From positions 1 through 52,619 of the forward strand of contig CAYFQH010000009.1 in the NCBI GenBank assembly GCA_964345215.1: 52,619 nucleotides of DNA, given 5' to 3'. A program made the translations under genes and the position numbers. Origin of the DNA: CAYFQH01 sp964345215 (GTDB lineage: Bacteria; Bacillota; Clostridia; Christensenellales; Aristaeellaceae). Every line of letters starts with the position of its first letter. Position 1 is the first letter of the stretch. Of this stretch, positions 16,004 to 25,143 are shown piece by piece. The notes below the pieces were generated by a model. The model was not told the DNA's origin. It saw nothing but the letters and a program-made list of their open reading frames with translations, and did no database searches.

Positions 16004-17665
16004 GTGGACCATATTCAAGTAATTATCAACAATCAAAAAACCAGCCACCCCAAGGGCGTACTTCTCTTGGATGTGATTAAGCAACTTTTTCCTCAAAAGG
16101 AAAAGACGATTTTAGGCTGCCTTTATAAGGGCGAGGTGTTGGAGTTGGACACCCGGCTTGAAAAAGATATTACCCTGGAGGCCCTGACCTATGCTCACGA
16201 AGAAGGAAAGCGGATTTATGAGCGCTCCATTCGCTTCGTGCTGCTCATGGCTTTGGAAAAACGCTTTCCCAATACAAGCATGCGGGTTTTAAACAGCATT
16301 GGCAATGGTCTTTCCGGAAAGCTTTTGGAGCAGGTGGTCGCCCGGGATCAAGTGCTGCAACTTAAGGAAGAGATGGAGCGTATTGTTAAAGCAGATCTGC
16401 CCTTTACAAAGGAAGTATGGAGTAAAGAAGCCGCTATTGACTACTTTAGGAAAAAAGGCCAAAAAGACAAGGTGCAGCTGTTGGTGTACCGGCCTTATGA
16501 ATATTTTCCCATGTATTGCTGCGGGGATGTAAAAGAATACTTTTATGGGGCCATGGCTCCTTCTACCGGCTGGACGGATGTGTTTGACTTAAAACCCCTG
16601 TTCCCTGGCTGGGTTTTACAGCTTCCCGGTGAAGGGGAACCTCAAAAACCGGCTGTTTATCACCAAAGGCCCAAATTTCAAAGTGTTTTTGCCGAATCTC
16701 AGCGCTGGTGCAATATTTTAGAAGCAGAAAACGCAGCAGACATCAATAAAATGATCGGCAAAAAAGAGGTGCGGGAATTTATTCGCATTAATGAGGCCTT
16801 ACACGACCGGTCTATTTCAGATATTGCAGATGCCATTGTGCAAAAAAATTCCCGGCTGGTTTTTGTTGCCGGCCCTTCATCCAGCGGCAAAACAACCTTT
16901 ACCAATCGGCTGCGCATCCATTTGCAGGTTCTGGGAAAGGATCCGGTTCTGGTTTCTTTGGATGATTTTTATCTCAACCGGGATCAGTTACCCTACCAAG
17001 AGGATGGCAGCCAGGATTTAGAACATATCAACACCCTGGACATTCCCTTTTTTGCCAACTGCCTAGAACAGCTGATTGCCGGCGAAACCGTAGGCATGCC
17101 TCGGTTTAATTTCCATACAGGCAAAAGGGAGGATACCCTGGTTCCCTTAAAAATTAACGAAAACCAACCCATTTTAATTGAAGGCATTCACGGGCTGAAC
17201 CCCATGCTCAGCGAGGAGTTTACCGACGATATGCTCTACCGCATTTATGTAAGTGCCTTAACCTGCATTAATTTAGATAACCATAACCGAATTAGAACAA
17301 CCGATGTACGCCTTTTGCGGCGTATTGTCAGAGACCACCAATTTAGGGGTACCTCCCCTGAAGAGACCCTGGCCATGTGGGACAGCGTTCGGGCCGGGGA
17401 AGAAAAATGGATATTCCCTTATCAAGAGCTGGCGGATGTGATGATGAACACCACTTTGCACTATGAACTGCCTGTGCTTAAAAGCAAGGGCTATGAAATT
17501 TTGCGCAGCATCACCAAGGAGTCGCCTCAATACCTGCCTTCCCGGAGGCTGCTTAAAATACTCCACTATTTTTCAACCCTTCCGGCCCAAACAATGGAAG
17601 AAATACCTCCCTTGTCCATCCTGCGGGAGTTTATTGGGGGCTCTACTTTTTACGGTGAAAAATAG
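16004..17665 (+). CDS. TGS-domain nucleoside (uridine-like) kinase
   Basis: A 553-residue fusion. Residues 1-65 look like a TGS domain (ubiquitin-like fold shared with ThrRS), residues 65-250 resemble the ThrRS second additional domain, and the rest is a P-loop kinase of the uridine kinase/phosphoribulokinase type with Walker A GPSSSGKTT near residue 288. Such proteins are common in Clostridia and annotated as nucleoside kinase; the job of the tRNA-synthetase-like part is unclear. GTG 16004 has AAGGAG 8 bases upstream. It probably shares a transcript with the exonuclease gene. Confidence 0.9.
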   Translation: MDHIQVIINNQKTSHPKGVLLLDVIKQLFPQKEKTILGCLYKGEVLELDTRLEKDITLEALTYAHEEGKRIYERSIRFVLLMALEKRFPNTSMRVLNSIGNGLSGKLLEQVVARDQVLQLKEEMERIVKADLPFTKEVWSKEAAIDYFRKKGQKDKVQLLVYRPYEYFPMYCCGDVKEYFYGAMAPSTGWTDVFDLKPLFPGWVLQLPGEGEPQKPAVYHQRPKFQSVFAESQRWCNILEAENAADINKMIGKKEVREFIRINEALHDRSISDIADAIVQKNSRLVFVAGPSSSGKTTFTNRLRIHLQVLGKDPVLVSLDDFYLNRDQLPYQEDGSQDLEHINTLDIPFFANCLEQLIAGETVGMPRFNFHTGKREDTLVPLKINENQPILIEGIHGLNPMLSEEFTDDMLYRIYVSALTCINLDNHNRIRTTDVRLLRRIVRDHQFRGTSPEETLAMWDSVRAGEEKWIFPYQELADVMMNTTLHYELPVLKSKGYEILRSITKESPQYLPSRRLLKILHYFSTLPAQTMEEIPPLSILREFIGGSTFYGEK

Positions 17666-17708
17666 TCCAATAAAGTATAAATTAATTGTTAAAACTCATT
17701 TCTTTCAA

Positions 17709-17737
17709 TTGACGATTTTCGCCATGCGTGATATGGT
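17709..17737 (+). promoter_or_regulatory. promoter of the glycosyltransferase gene
   Basis: TTGACG (17709-17714), 17 bases, TATGGT (17732-17737). A TAGACTA/TAGTCTA inverted repeat follows in the short leader, just before the AAGGAGG site. Confidence 0.65.
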
Positions 17738-17789
17738 ACTAGGTAGACTATTTGGTCACTTGGGTTCATTAGTCTAAGGAGGAGCAGCG

Positions 17790-19205
17790 TTGGATATTTT
17801 TCGAGGAATAATTGAAGTGCTGGTTTCAATATTTGGTGTCATCGTCACTTTCTTTATCATATATCAAATGGGGTTAAGTTTTTTTGCCTTTAAGAAAAAC
17901 GGGAAAGACTATGAAGATCAAAAACCCCAGGCTAGATTTTTAGTTTTGGTTCCTGCCCACAATGAAGAGTCGGTGATTGCAGACATTGTAAAAAACTTAC
18001 AGCGCATGGAGTACCCTTCCTATCTATACGATTTTTATATCATAGCCGATAACTGTACCGACAATACGGCCCAGGTGGTTCAATCCCTGGGGGGGAAGGT
18101 CATCGTTACTCAAAAAGATGGGCCCAATGCCCCAACAGGCAAGCCGGTAGCCCTTAAAAAAGCCTTGGACTACCTGGAGAACTATGATAAAAAGTACGAT
18201 TTATTGATGATTTTTGACGCAGATAACTTAATCGATACCAACATGTTTGCAGAAGTAAACAGCCAATACATTTCAAAAGATAAGCCTGAAATGATTCAGT
18301 GTTATTTAGGCTGCAAAAACAATAAAGGCATCATTCCCTGGTTTTTTTATACAAGCTTTTCAATCTCTAATCGTTTTTTCCAGCTTTCCCGCTATAGAAG
18401 AGGCATTAATTGCTCGATTGGCGGAACTGGGTTTGCCATGTCTACCGCCTACTTAAAAGAAAGAGGCGGCTGGACCACCATGTCTTTAACGGAAGACTTT
18501 GAAATACAGGTGGAGGCCACCATTGAGCAAAAGCGAATTCTTTGGAACAACCAAGTACGGGTGTATGATGAAAAACCCCGTAAGTTTAAAGCCAGCTACC
18601 AGCAATTAGTTCGCTGGGCCCAGGGGCGATGGTTTGTTACCTTTAAAAACACAGGCAAGCTTTTGAGGGCCGTCCGGGATAAAAAAGTGAGCGTGCGGGA
18701 GGGCATTTCGGTTTTAACCGCTATGTATACCCCCATGTCTTATTTTGTGGCTATTTTTCAGGTGCTGGCCCACATTTTGTTGCTGTTAACGACGACACCA
18801 ATCGAAACTGTCAGCACAGCCAAGCGTATTGTTGAAACGAGCCAACAGGAGGGCTGGACCCTGACCGTTTTTTCGGCAATTGTGTTTGTGTACAGTTACT
18901 TCTTTTTGTTTTACGTAGCTGATTATATGGACAACGGCATGAAACCCAGTTGGCGCACTTTTCCCTATATGATTGGAAGTTTTTTAACCAATCTGGTCCT
19001 GGCAACATTGGCCCAAATAGAAGGTATTTTTAAATACAAAAAGCAGAATCAATGGATTAAAACGGACCATTTTATTTCAAAAGAGTCGGAGGGGGAAACC
19101 CATCTCGGCTACGAAAAAATGGCTGTAGGGGAAATGCCAGGCCTTTCTCATGAAGAGAGCCGATGTGCTACTCCCATACGGGAAGAAACCCGTGAAACGG
19201 CTTAG
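17790..19205 (+). CDS. membrane-bound family 2 glycosyltransferase
   Basis: Inverting GT2-type enzyme, probably making or extending a polysaccharide at the membrane. One N-terminal helix precedes the GT-A domain with VPAHNEE, the D-x-D-like FDADN, TEDFEIQ and QLVRWAQGRW (the Q/RxxRW motif of processive synthases); three or more C-terminal helices follow. The product is unknown. The TTG start at 17790 has AAGGAGGAG 6-8 bases before it and is the only plausible start, as no earlier in-frame start has a site. It stands alone between a promoter and a terminator. Confidence 0.92.
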   Translation: MDIFRGIIEVLVSIFGVIVTFFIIYQMGLSFFAFKKNGKDYEDQKPQARFLVLVPAHNEESVIADIVKNLQRMEYPSYLYDFYIIADNCTDNTAQVVQSLGGKVIVTQKDGPNAPTGKPVALKKALDYLENYDKKYDLLMIFDADNLIDTNMFAEVNSQYISKDKPEMIQCYLGCKNNKGIIPWFFYTSFSISNRFFQLSRYRRGINCSIGGTGFAMSTAYLKERGGWTTMSLTEDFEIQVEATIEQKRILWNNQVRVYDEKPRKFKASYQQLVRWAQGRWFVTFKNTGKLLRAVRDKKVSVREGISVLTAMYTPMSYFVAIFQVLAHILLLLTTTPIETVSTAKRIVETSQQEGWTLTVFSAIVFVYSYFFLFYVADYMDNGMKPSWRTFPYMIGSFLTNLVLATLAQIEGIFKYKKQNQWIKTDHFISKESEGETHLGYEKMAVGEMPGLSHEESRCATPIREETRETA

Positions 19206-19217
19206 CATATTGCCAGT

Positions 19218-19244
19218 AAAAACGCCCTTAACCGGAGCGTTTTT
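19218..19244 (+). terminator. terminator of the glycosyltransferase gene
   Basis: AAAAACGC pairs with GCGTTTTT across an 11-base loop, 12 bases past the stop codon. Confidence 0.85.
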
Positions 19245-19381
19245 CTTTTTTCAAAATAGGAATATGACCGGAAGAGACACCAGGGAAGATTTGTGCCGGC
19301 AGGCCTTTTATGGGGTTTTGTTTCCGCTATTCGTTTTTTTTGATATGATAAGAGAACATTTAGCATCATCAGGAGGAGAAA

Positions 19382-20101
19382 ATGACTTTTTATAGCAATA
19401 TAAAAGCCAAAATTAAAAAGGAAGGCGAAAGCTTAAAAGAATTGTTTACCCTTAAAAGAATTGTTTTAATTGTGTTGGGTACTGCCCTTTTGTCCTTTGG
19501 TATTTACAATATTCATAACCAAACCAATATTACCGAAGGGGGTGTACTGGGGTTGATTCTTTTAATCAACCACTGGTTTGGAATCCCTGCCTCTATTGTT
19601 TCCCCAGTGCTGGACATCCTTTGCTATGCCCTTGCCTTTAAGTTTTTAGGGAAGGATTTTATAAAAGTTTCAATTGTATCTACTTTAAGCCTGGCAGGCT
19701 TTTTCAGGCTCTGGGAACAGTTTCCGCCCTTGCTTGCAGATTTATCTGCCTACCCTTTTTGGGCTGCTATTTTAGGCGGCCTTTTTGTAGGGATTGGTGT
19801 TGGCATTATTGTACGCCAAGGGGGCTCCAGCGGAGGGGATGACGCCCTGGCCCTTACCATTTCAAAGGTGACCAAAATAAGGCTGTCTCGGGCTTATTTG
19901 GCAACAGATGTTACCGTGCTGCTTCTGTCCCTTACCTATATTCCCTTTAGCAGAATTATTTTTTCTTTTGTTACGGTTACCCTTTCTTCTTATACCATCG
20001 ATTTTATTGAAAACATAGGCAAACAAAGAGAGCGGGAAGAAGGCTTACTGTCTAAATCCCTTAAGGCTTTAAGGCGGCGCTATGCACCCGATGAAAAATA
20101 A
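19382..20101 (+). CDS. YitT family membrane protein
   Basis: A 239-residue protein with about five membrane helices and the family hallmark IRQGGSSGGDDALAL-like loop (here VRQGGSSGGDDALAL), followed by a charged cytoplasmic tail. The YitT/DUF161 family is widespread in Bacillota and without established function; some members have been proposed as transporters. It lacks the C-terminal DUF2179 domain found in longer members. AGGAGG precedes the ATG. Single gene with its own terminator. Confidence 0.9.
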   Translation: MTFYSNIKAKIKKEGESLKELFTLKRIVLIVLGTALLSFGIYNIHNQTNITEGGVLGLILLINHWFGIPASIVSPVLDILCYALAFKFLGKDFIKVSIVSTLSLAGFFRLWEQFPPLLADLSAYPFWAAILGGLFVGIGVGIIVRQGGSSGGDDALALTISKVTKIRLSRAYLATDVTVLLLSLTYIPFSRIIFSFVTVTLSSYTIDFIENIGKQREREEGLLSKSLKALRRRYAPDEK

Positions 20102-20114
20102 AAGATAAACCATG

Positions 20115-20166
20115 AAAAAATCCCTTTGCCGTATCTTAATACAAGGATCAGGCAAGGGGATTTTTG
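20115..20166 (+). terminator. terminator of the yitT-like gene
   Basis: AAAAATCCCTTTGCC pairs with GGCAAGGGGATTTTT (one G-T pair) with a 20-base loop, then T-rich sequence. It may also serve argH from the other side. Confidence 0.85.
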
Positions 20167-20248
20167 TTTAATACAATAAAAATTTTATCATTTTTATAGG
20201 CTTTAAAATTCAAAGGCAGGCTTTTTTAAGTTATTAGCTCAAAAGGGC

Positions 20249-21655
20249 TTACCCCTCTAAATCGTTCAGCCAGGTTTTAGCTTGCGCTATGGCGGCCACC
20301 ACAGCGCTTTTGGCAGGGCCGCCTGGCAAGTTACGCATTGAAACACAGGTTTCAAGGGAGATGGCTTCGTACACGTCTTCTTTAAAATAGGGGCTAAAGG
20401 ATTGAAAGGTTATTAAATCCAAGTCCAACAGGGATTTCTTCCGCTCAATACAATAGGCCACCAGCTGGCCTACCACATGGTGGGCATCCCGAAAGGGCAG
20501 GCCGTTTTTGACCAGATAATCGGCACAGTCCGTGGCATTTGTAAAGCCATGGGCAGCGCTTTTTTTCATGTTCTCTTTTTTAAAGGTAAGGGTTTTAACC
20601 ATGGGGATAAAGGCATAAAGGCATTTCACCAAGTTGTCCCTGGCATCAAAAAAGGCTTCTTTATCCTCCTGCATGTCTTTATTGTATGTTAAGGGCAAAC
20701 CTTTCATGGTTACCAAAAGCGCCTGCAAATCTCCGTATACTCGGCCGGTTTTACCCCGAATCAGTTCGGCAACATCGGGGTTTTTCTTTTGGGGCATCAT
20801 GCTGGAGCCGGTGGCATAGCTGTCGTCAATTTCAATAAATTGAAACTCATTGCTGGCCCAAAGAATCATCTCTTCACAAAAACGGCTTAAGTGCATCATG
20901 GCAATAGAAGCAGCACTTAAAAACTCGAGCAAAAAGTCCCTGTCGCTGACCCCGTCCAATGAATTTTCGCAAATGGCAGAAAAACCAAGGAGTTGAGCTG
21001 TGCGTTGCCGGTTTAAAGGGTAGGTTGTGGTGGCCAGGGCGCCGCTGCCCAGGGGACAAACATCAGCACTTTGCCAGGCAGCGGCAAAGCGGCCATAGTC
21101 CCGTTTAAACATTTGCACATAGGCCAAGACATGATGGGCCAGGGTAATGGGCTGGGCTTTTTGCAGGTGGGTGTAACCGGGCATGATGGTATCGGTATTT
21201 TTTTGACTTATGGCTAAAAGAACGCTGCAAAGTTCTTTTAATAGGTCCATAACCTCTAAACAGCATTTTTTGGCGTACAAGCGTATATCCAAAGCTACTT
21301 GGTCATTTCTGCTGCGGCCTGTGTGCAGGCGCTTGCCTGGTTCGCCGATTTTTTCAATCAGCAAGGTTTCAATATTCATGTGAATATCTTCGGCTTCCTG
21401 ATGAAAAACAACTTTTCCTTCTTCAATTTCTGCTAAAATTTCTAAAAGGCCTGCAACAATTTGCTTGCTGTCGCTGTCCGAAATAATTCCTTCCTCTCCA
21501 AGCATGGTGGCATGGGCAACAGAGCCTTTTATGTCTTCACGGTACAGGCGCTGGTCAAAGGAAATACTGGAGTGAAAGTCGTCGACCAAATGGCTGGTGC
21601 CTTTTGCAAAACGGCCTCCCCAAAGTTTTTGATTTTTTTTAAATGGTGTAGTCAT
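20249..21655 (-). CDS. argH: argininosuccinate lyase
   Basis: Last step of arginine synthesis: splits argininosuccinate into arginine and fumarate. The superfamily signature GSSMMPQKKNPD is intact, and the N-terminal LWGGRF motif is canonical. ATG 21655 gives 468 residues, the normal length, with AGGAG upstream; the frame stays open further upstream to 21808, but that extension has no homologous character. No argG or other arg gene is adjacent, so it is a solitary gene with its own promoter, which overlaps an ARG-box-like sequence. Confidence 0.96.
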   Translation of the reverse strand: MTTPFKKNQKLWGGRFAKGTSHLVDDFHSSISFDQRLYREDIKGSVAHATMLGEEGIISDSDSKQIVAGLLEILAEIEEGKVVFHQEAEDIHMNIETLLIEKIGEPGKRLHTGRSRNDQVALDIRLYAKKCCLEVMDLLKELCSVLLAISQKNTDTIMPGYTHLQKAQPITLAHHVLAYVQMFKRDYGRFAAAWQSADVCPLGSGALATTTYPLNRQRTAQLLGFSAICENSLDGVSDRDFLLEFLSAASIAMMHLSRFCEEMILWASNEFQFIEIDDSYATGSSMMPQKKNPDVAELIRGKTGRVYGDLQALLVTMKGLPLTYNKDMQEDKEAFFDARDNLVKCLYAFIPMVKTLTFKKENMKKSAAHGFTNATDCADYLVKNGLPFRDAHHVVGQLVAYCIERKKSLLDLDLITFQSFSPYFKEDVYEAISLETCVSMRNLPGGPAKSAVVAAIAQAKTWLNDLEG

Positions 21656-21701
21656 TATAATTCTCCTGACGGTGGTTGATAATAAACAGAGGTTGATTAT
21701 A

Positions 21702-21730
21702 AGTATACAATTATATGAATTTAAATGCAA
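21702..21730 (-). promoter_or_regulatory. argH promoter overlapping an ARG-box-like operator
   Basis: On the minus strand TTGCAT (21725-21730) and TATACT (21702-21707) are 17 bases apart. The sequence TGCATTTAAATTCA (21716-21729) matches the ArgR consensus half sites TGAAT and ATTCA around a 4-base A/T core at 13 of 14 positions and overlaps the -35, as expected for repression by arginine-loaded ArgR. No argR gene is in the window. Confidence 0.6.
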
Positions 21731-21801
21731 GAATCTTTTGAAGGAATAAAAAATGAAAGAAAGAGAGATGCATAAATATAAAATACAAAAAGAAAGACAG
21801 G

Positions 21802-21831
21802 TTGACAAAATGGGTACATTTGTTCTATTAT
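21802..21831 (+). promoter_or_regulatory. promoter of ruvCAB-queA
   Basis: TTGACA (21802-21807), 18 bases, TATTAT (21826-21831), about 33 bases before the ruvC GTG. Confidence 0.7.
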
Positions 21832-21864
21832 TATTAAGTTAGACGATGATATAAGAGGGATGCT

Positions 21865-22359
21865 GTGATTATTTTAGGAATTGACCCGGGCCTGGCCACC
21901 ATGGGCTGGGGAGTTGTTGGGCTTAAGGGGGGGCAAGTGCGGCTGATACAATATGGCACGTTAATTACAAAGGCGCATACCCCTACCCCCCAGCGCCTTA
22001 GGAGCATACAAATGGGCGTTCGGGATTTAATTGCCCTGTATAAGCCCGACGACATTGTTTTTGAGGAATTATTTTTTGCCAGAAATGTTACAACGGCCAT
22101 GACCGTTGGTGCTGCTCGGGGTGCTGCTTTGGTTGCGGCTGCAGAATATACGGAAAATTTGTACGAATATACACCTATGCAAATTAAGCAGGCAGTGGTA
22201 GGCTATGGCCGGGCAGAAAAGCAGCAGGTGCAGCAAATGGTAAAATTGCTTTTACACATGGATCACATTCCCACTCCTGACGATGCGGCCGATGGCTTGG
22301 CTGCTGCCATTACCCATGCCCATTCCAACCATGCCAAGGAATTATTTAAGATGAAATAA
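21865..22359 (+). CDS. ruvC: Holliday junction endonuclease RuvC
   Basis: Resolves four-way junctions in recombination by paired nicking. The acidic catalytic residues are visible: D7 in GIDPG, a glutamate in FEELFF near residue 67, and the aspartates of TPDDAADGLA near the C-terminus. The length of 164 is typical. GTG start with a GAGGGATG-type site. First gene of the ruvC-ruvA-ruvB-queA operon. RuvC is absent from Bacilli, which use RecU, so its presence argues for a Clostridia-type lineage. Confidence 0.96.
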   Translation: MIILGIDPGLATMGWGVVGLKGGQVRLIQYGTLITKAHTPTPQRLRSIQMGVRDLIALYKPDDIVFEELFFARNVTTAMTVGAARGAALVAAAEYTENLYEYTPMQIKQAVVGYGRAEKQQVQQMVKLLLHMDHIPTPDDAADGLAAAITHAHSNHAKELFKMK

Positions 22360-22383
22360 ACAAAAGAAATGAGGAAGCCCTTC

Positions 22384-22995
22384 GTGTTTGCTTATATGGA
22401 TGGTATTGTTGCTGAAAAAAGTGCCAATGAAATTATTTTAGAAGTAAATGGCATTGGCTATAGCATTCAGTGCAGTATGAATACCCTTGGGAATACGCCC
22501 TCTAAAGGGGAACCCATGCGCTGCTATACGTATTTAGCCGTACGGGAGGATGCCCTGGATTTGTTCGGCTTTGCCACAAAAGCTGAAAAAGCCATGTTTC
22601 AGCGCCTGTGCACCGTAACGGGCATTGGGCCAAAAACAGCCTTGGGTATTTTAGGCAGCATGCCCTTGCAGGATTTAGGGCTGGCCATTGCCATGGAAGA
22701 TATTACTGCCCTTTCAAGGGCCCCGGGGGTGGGTAAAAAAACGGCCCAGCGTATTGCCCTTGAACTAAAAGATAAAATGGCCCAAACGGACCTGGAGGGT
22801 ATTCCCCTGGCAGCAGAAATGACCCAAAGCGCCCCCGGCGAAGGGGCAGGGCTTAATGATGCCCTGCTGGCCCTTCAGTCGTTAGGCTATTCCGGCCAGG
22901 AGGCGGCCCGGGCTTTACAAAAAGTCAAAGGCCAGTCGGAAGAAACAGACGAGCTGATCCGCTTGGCCCTACGGGCCATGGCCGGATCAAACTAG
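22384..22995 (+). CDS. ruvA: Holliday junction DNA helicase subunit RuvA
   Basis: Binds the junction as a tetramer and loads RuvB. OB-fold N-terminus (FAYMDGIVAEK), two helix-hairpin-helix motifs (TGIGPKTALGILG and PGVGKKTAQRIALELKDK) and the small RuvB-binding domain at the end. GTG 22384 gives 203 residues starting at the usual family position, with GAGGAAG 7 bases before it; ATG 22369 is in frame but lies ahead of that site and adds five unconserved residues. Confidence 0.95.
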   Translation: MFAYMDGIVAEKSANEIILEVNGIGYSIQCSMNTLGNTPSKGEPMRCYTYLAVREDALDLFGFATKAEKAMFQRLCTVTGIGPKTALGILGSMPLQDLGLAIAMEDITALSRAPGVGKKTAQRIALELKDKMAQTDLEGIPLAAEMTQSAPGEGAGLNDALLALQSLGYSGQEAARALQKVKGQSEETDELIRLALRAMAGSN

Positions 22996-23016
22996 CCCAA
23001 GGAGAAAGGATTGGCC

Positions 23017-24054
23017 ATGACAGAAGATAATCGCCTTGTAATGCCGGGTTTTAGGGAAGAGGATGACCAGCAGGAGCAGTCTTTGCGGCCTAAAAGCCTT
23101 GGTGAATACTTGGGGCAGGTAAAGGTTAAAGACAATTTAAAAATATATATTGAAGCGGCCCTCCAGCGGCGGGAGCCTTTGGACCACATGCTTTTATACG
23201 GCCCGCCGGGCCTTGGCAAAACCACCCTGGCCGGTGTGGTTGCAAGTGAAATGGGGCAAAACATCCGCATTACTTCGGGGCCTGCCATTGAACGGCCGGG
23301 GGATCTGGCCTCCATCTTAACCAACCTGGCTACAGGGGATGTGCTTTTTATTGACGAGGTGCACCGTTTAAGCCGGGCCGTTGAAGAGGTGCTCTACCCC
23401 GCTATGGAAGATTATGCCCTGGATATTATGATCGGCAAGGGCCCTACCGCCCGCTCTGTACGCTTGGACCTGCCTAAGTTTACCCTTATTGGGGCGACTA
23501 CAAGGGCCGGTCAGCTTTCAGCCCCCCTTCGTGACCGTTTTGGTATTTCCTTTCGCCTGGAGCTGTATACGGTAGAGGAGCTGGCCCAAGTTATTGGCCG
23601 CAGCGCCCGGATTATGAAAATTAGCGCCGATGAAAACGGCGTTATTGAAATTGCCCGCCGCAGCCGGGGAACCCCCCGGCTGGCCAACCGCATGCTGCGC
23701 CGGGTGAGAGACTTTGCTCAGGTAAGAGCCGATGGGGCCATTACCTACCAGGTGGCCAAAGACGGCATGGATATGCTGGATGTAGATGAACTGGGCCTTG
23801 ACAGGGTAGACCGGCGGATGCTAGAAACCATGATGGATAAATTTGCCGGCGGGCCGGTGGGCTTGGATACCCTTGCCGCCACTACCGGAGAGGATGCCAT
23901 TACCATTGAGGATGTGTATGAGCCCTATTTAATGCAGCTGGGCTTTATTATGCGAACCCCAAGGGGCAGGGTATGTACCCCCTTGGCTTATGAACATTTG
24001 CAGCGCCCGGTCCCAAGTACAGGGGAAGAAGGGCAGCTAAAGCTTGACTTGTAA
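23017..24054 (+). CDS. ruvB: Holliday junction branch migration ATPase RuvB
   Basis: Hexameric AAA+ motor for branch migration. Walker A GPPGLGKTT, Walker B FIDEVHRL, sensor I GATTRAG and the arginine finger region LRDRFGI are in order, followed by the winged-helix DNA-binding C-terminus. ATG 23017 gives 345 residues; a TTG at 23011 is also in frame with GGAG spacing. It lies 21 bases after ruvA. Confidence 0.97.
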   Translation: MTEDNRLVMPGFREEDDQQEQSLRPKSLGEYLGQVKVKDNLKIYIEAALQRREPLDHMLLYGPPGLGKTTLAGVVASEMGQNIRITSGPAIERPGDLASILTNLATGDVLFIDEVHRLSRAVEEVLYPAMEDYALDIMIGKGPTARSVRLDLPKFTLIGATTRAGQLSAPLRDRFGISFRLELYTVEELAQVIGRSARIMKISADENGVIEIARRSRGTPRLANRMLRRVRDFAQVRADGAITYQVAKDGMDMLDVDELGLDRVDRRMLETMMDKFAGGPVGLDTLAATTGEDAITIEDVYEPYLMQLGFIMRTPRGRVCTPLAYEHLQRPVPSTGEEGQLKLDL

Positions 24055-24070
24055 ATAAAAGGATCGATAA

Positions 24071-25105
24071 TTGCGGATGAAAACATCAGATTTTTACTAT
24101 GACTTACCTGAAGAACTAATTGCCCAAACGCCCATAAAGCCAAGGAGCGCCAGCCGTATGTTGGTTTGCCGCCGGGAAGAGAACATTATGGAACACCGGC
24201 ACTTTTATGACCTGCCCCACTATTTAAAAAAAGGTGATGTGTTGGTGGTGAACCAAAGCAAGGTGATTCCCGCCAGGCTGTTGGGCGAAAAAGAAGGTAC
24301 AGGGGTGCCTGTTGAAATATTGCTTTTAAAGCGCCTTGAAAAGGATGTGTGGGAAGCTTTGGTTAAGCCTGGACGCAGGCTTAAAAAAGGGGCCGTTTGC
24401 TCCTTTGGCCAAGGCCTTTTAAAGGCGGAGATTTTAAATACCGTTGCGGAAATTGGTGGCAGAAAAGTACGCTTTATGTACGAGGGCCTGTTTGAAAATA
24501 TTTTAGATACCCTTGGCGAAATGCCTTTGCCTCCTTATATTCATAAGCAGTTAGAAGATAAAAACCGTTATCAAACCGTTTATGCAAAAGAGCCGGGCAG
24601 TGCAGCTGCACCAACGGCGGGCCTTCACTTTACGGACGAACTGTTAGAGCAAATCAGGGCCATGGGGGTTGCCATTGTGCCGGTGCTGCTTCACGTGGGT
24701 TTGGGTACCTTCAGGCCTGTAAAAGAGCAAAATATTAAAAGCCATGTGATGCATGAAGAATATTACGAAGTAAGCTCCCAGGCGGCGCATGTTATTAACC
24801 AGTTTAGGCAAAGGGGAGGGCGCTGTATTTGTGTAGGTACCACCTCAATTAGAACATTAGAATCCGTGGTAGATGAAAAAGGCGTGATTCACCCCGGCCG
24901 GGGGGAAACCAATATTTTTATAACCCCGGGTAAAAAAATTCGATCCGCCGACGGGCTGATAACCAATTTTCATTTGCCGCAAAGCACTCTTTTAATGTTA
25001 ATTTCGGCCTTTTGGAACCGGGATGCGGTTTTAAGGGCCTATGAAGAAGCTGTGAAGGAGAAATACCGTTTTTTCTCCTTTGGTGACTGTATGTTTTTAT
25101 GTTAA
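24071..25105 (+). CDS. queA: tRNA preQ1(34) S-adenosylmethionine ribosyltransferase-isomerase
   Basis: Adds the epoxycyclopentane ring to preQ1 in tRNA, a late step of queuosine synthesis, using SAM as ribosyl donor. Family motifs SDFYYDLPEELIAQTP at the N-terminus, APTAGLHFT in the middle, and TNFHLPQSTLLMLISAF near the end. About 344 residues, normal. TTG 24071 has AAAGGA 7 bases upstream; ATG 24077 fits the usual family start but is 13 bases from that site. Downstream of ruvB after 16 bases, a common clostridial arrangement; no tgt follows here. Confidence 0.95.
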   Translation: MRMKTSDFYYDLPEELIAQTPIKPRSASRMLVCRREENIMEHRHFYDLPHYLKKGDVLVVNQSKVIPARLLGEKEGTGVPVEILLLKRLEKDVWEALVKPGRRLKKGAVCSFGQGLLKAEILNTVAEIGGRKVRFMYEGLFENILDTLGEMPLPPYIHKQLEDKNRYQTVYAKEPGSAAAPTAGLHFTDELLEQIRAMGVAIVPVLLHVGLGTFRPVKEQNIKSHVMHEEYYEVSSQAAHVINQFRQRGGRCICVGTTSIRTLESVVDEKGVIHPGRGETNIFITPGKKIRSADGLITNFHLPQSTLLMLISAFWNRDAVLRAYEEAVKEKYRFFSFGDCMFLC

Positions 25106-25132
25106 AAAGAGGAGGCAGTGCCTCCTCTTTTT
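25104..25132. terminator. bidirectional terminator between queA and araB
   Basis: AAAAAGAGGAGGC pairs with GCCTCCTCTTTTT; the hairpin begins at the queA stop codon and serves both convergent genes. Confidence 0.93.
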
Positions 25133-25143
25133 AATCTGTGTTT

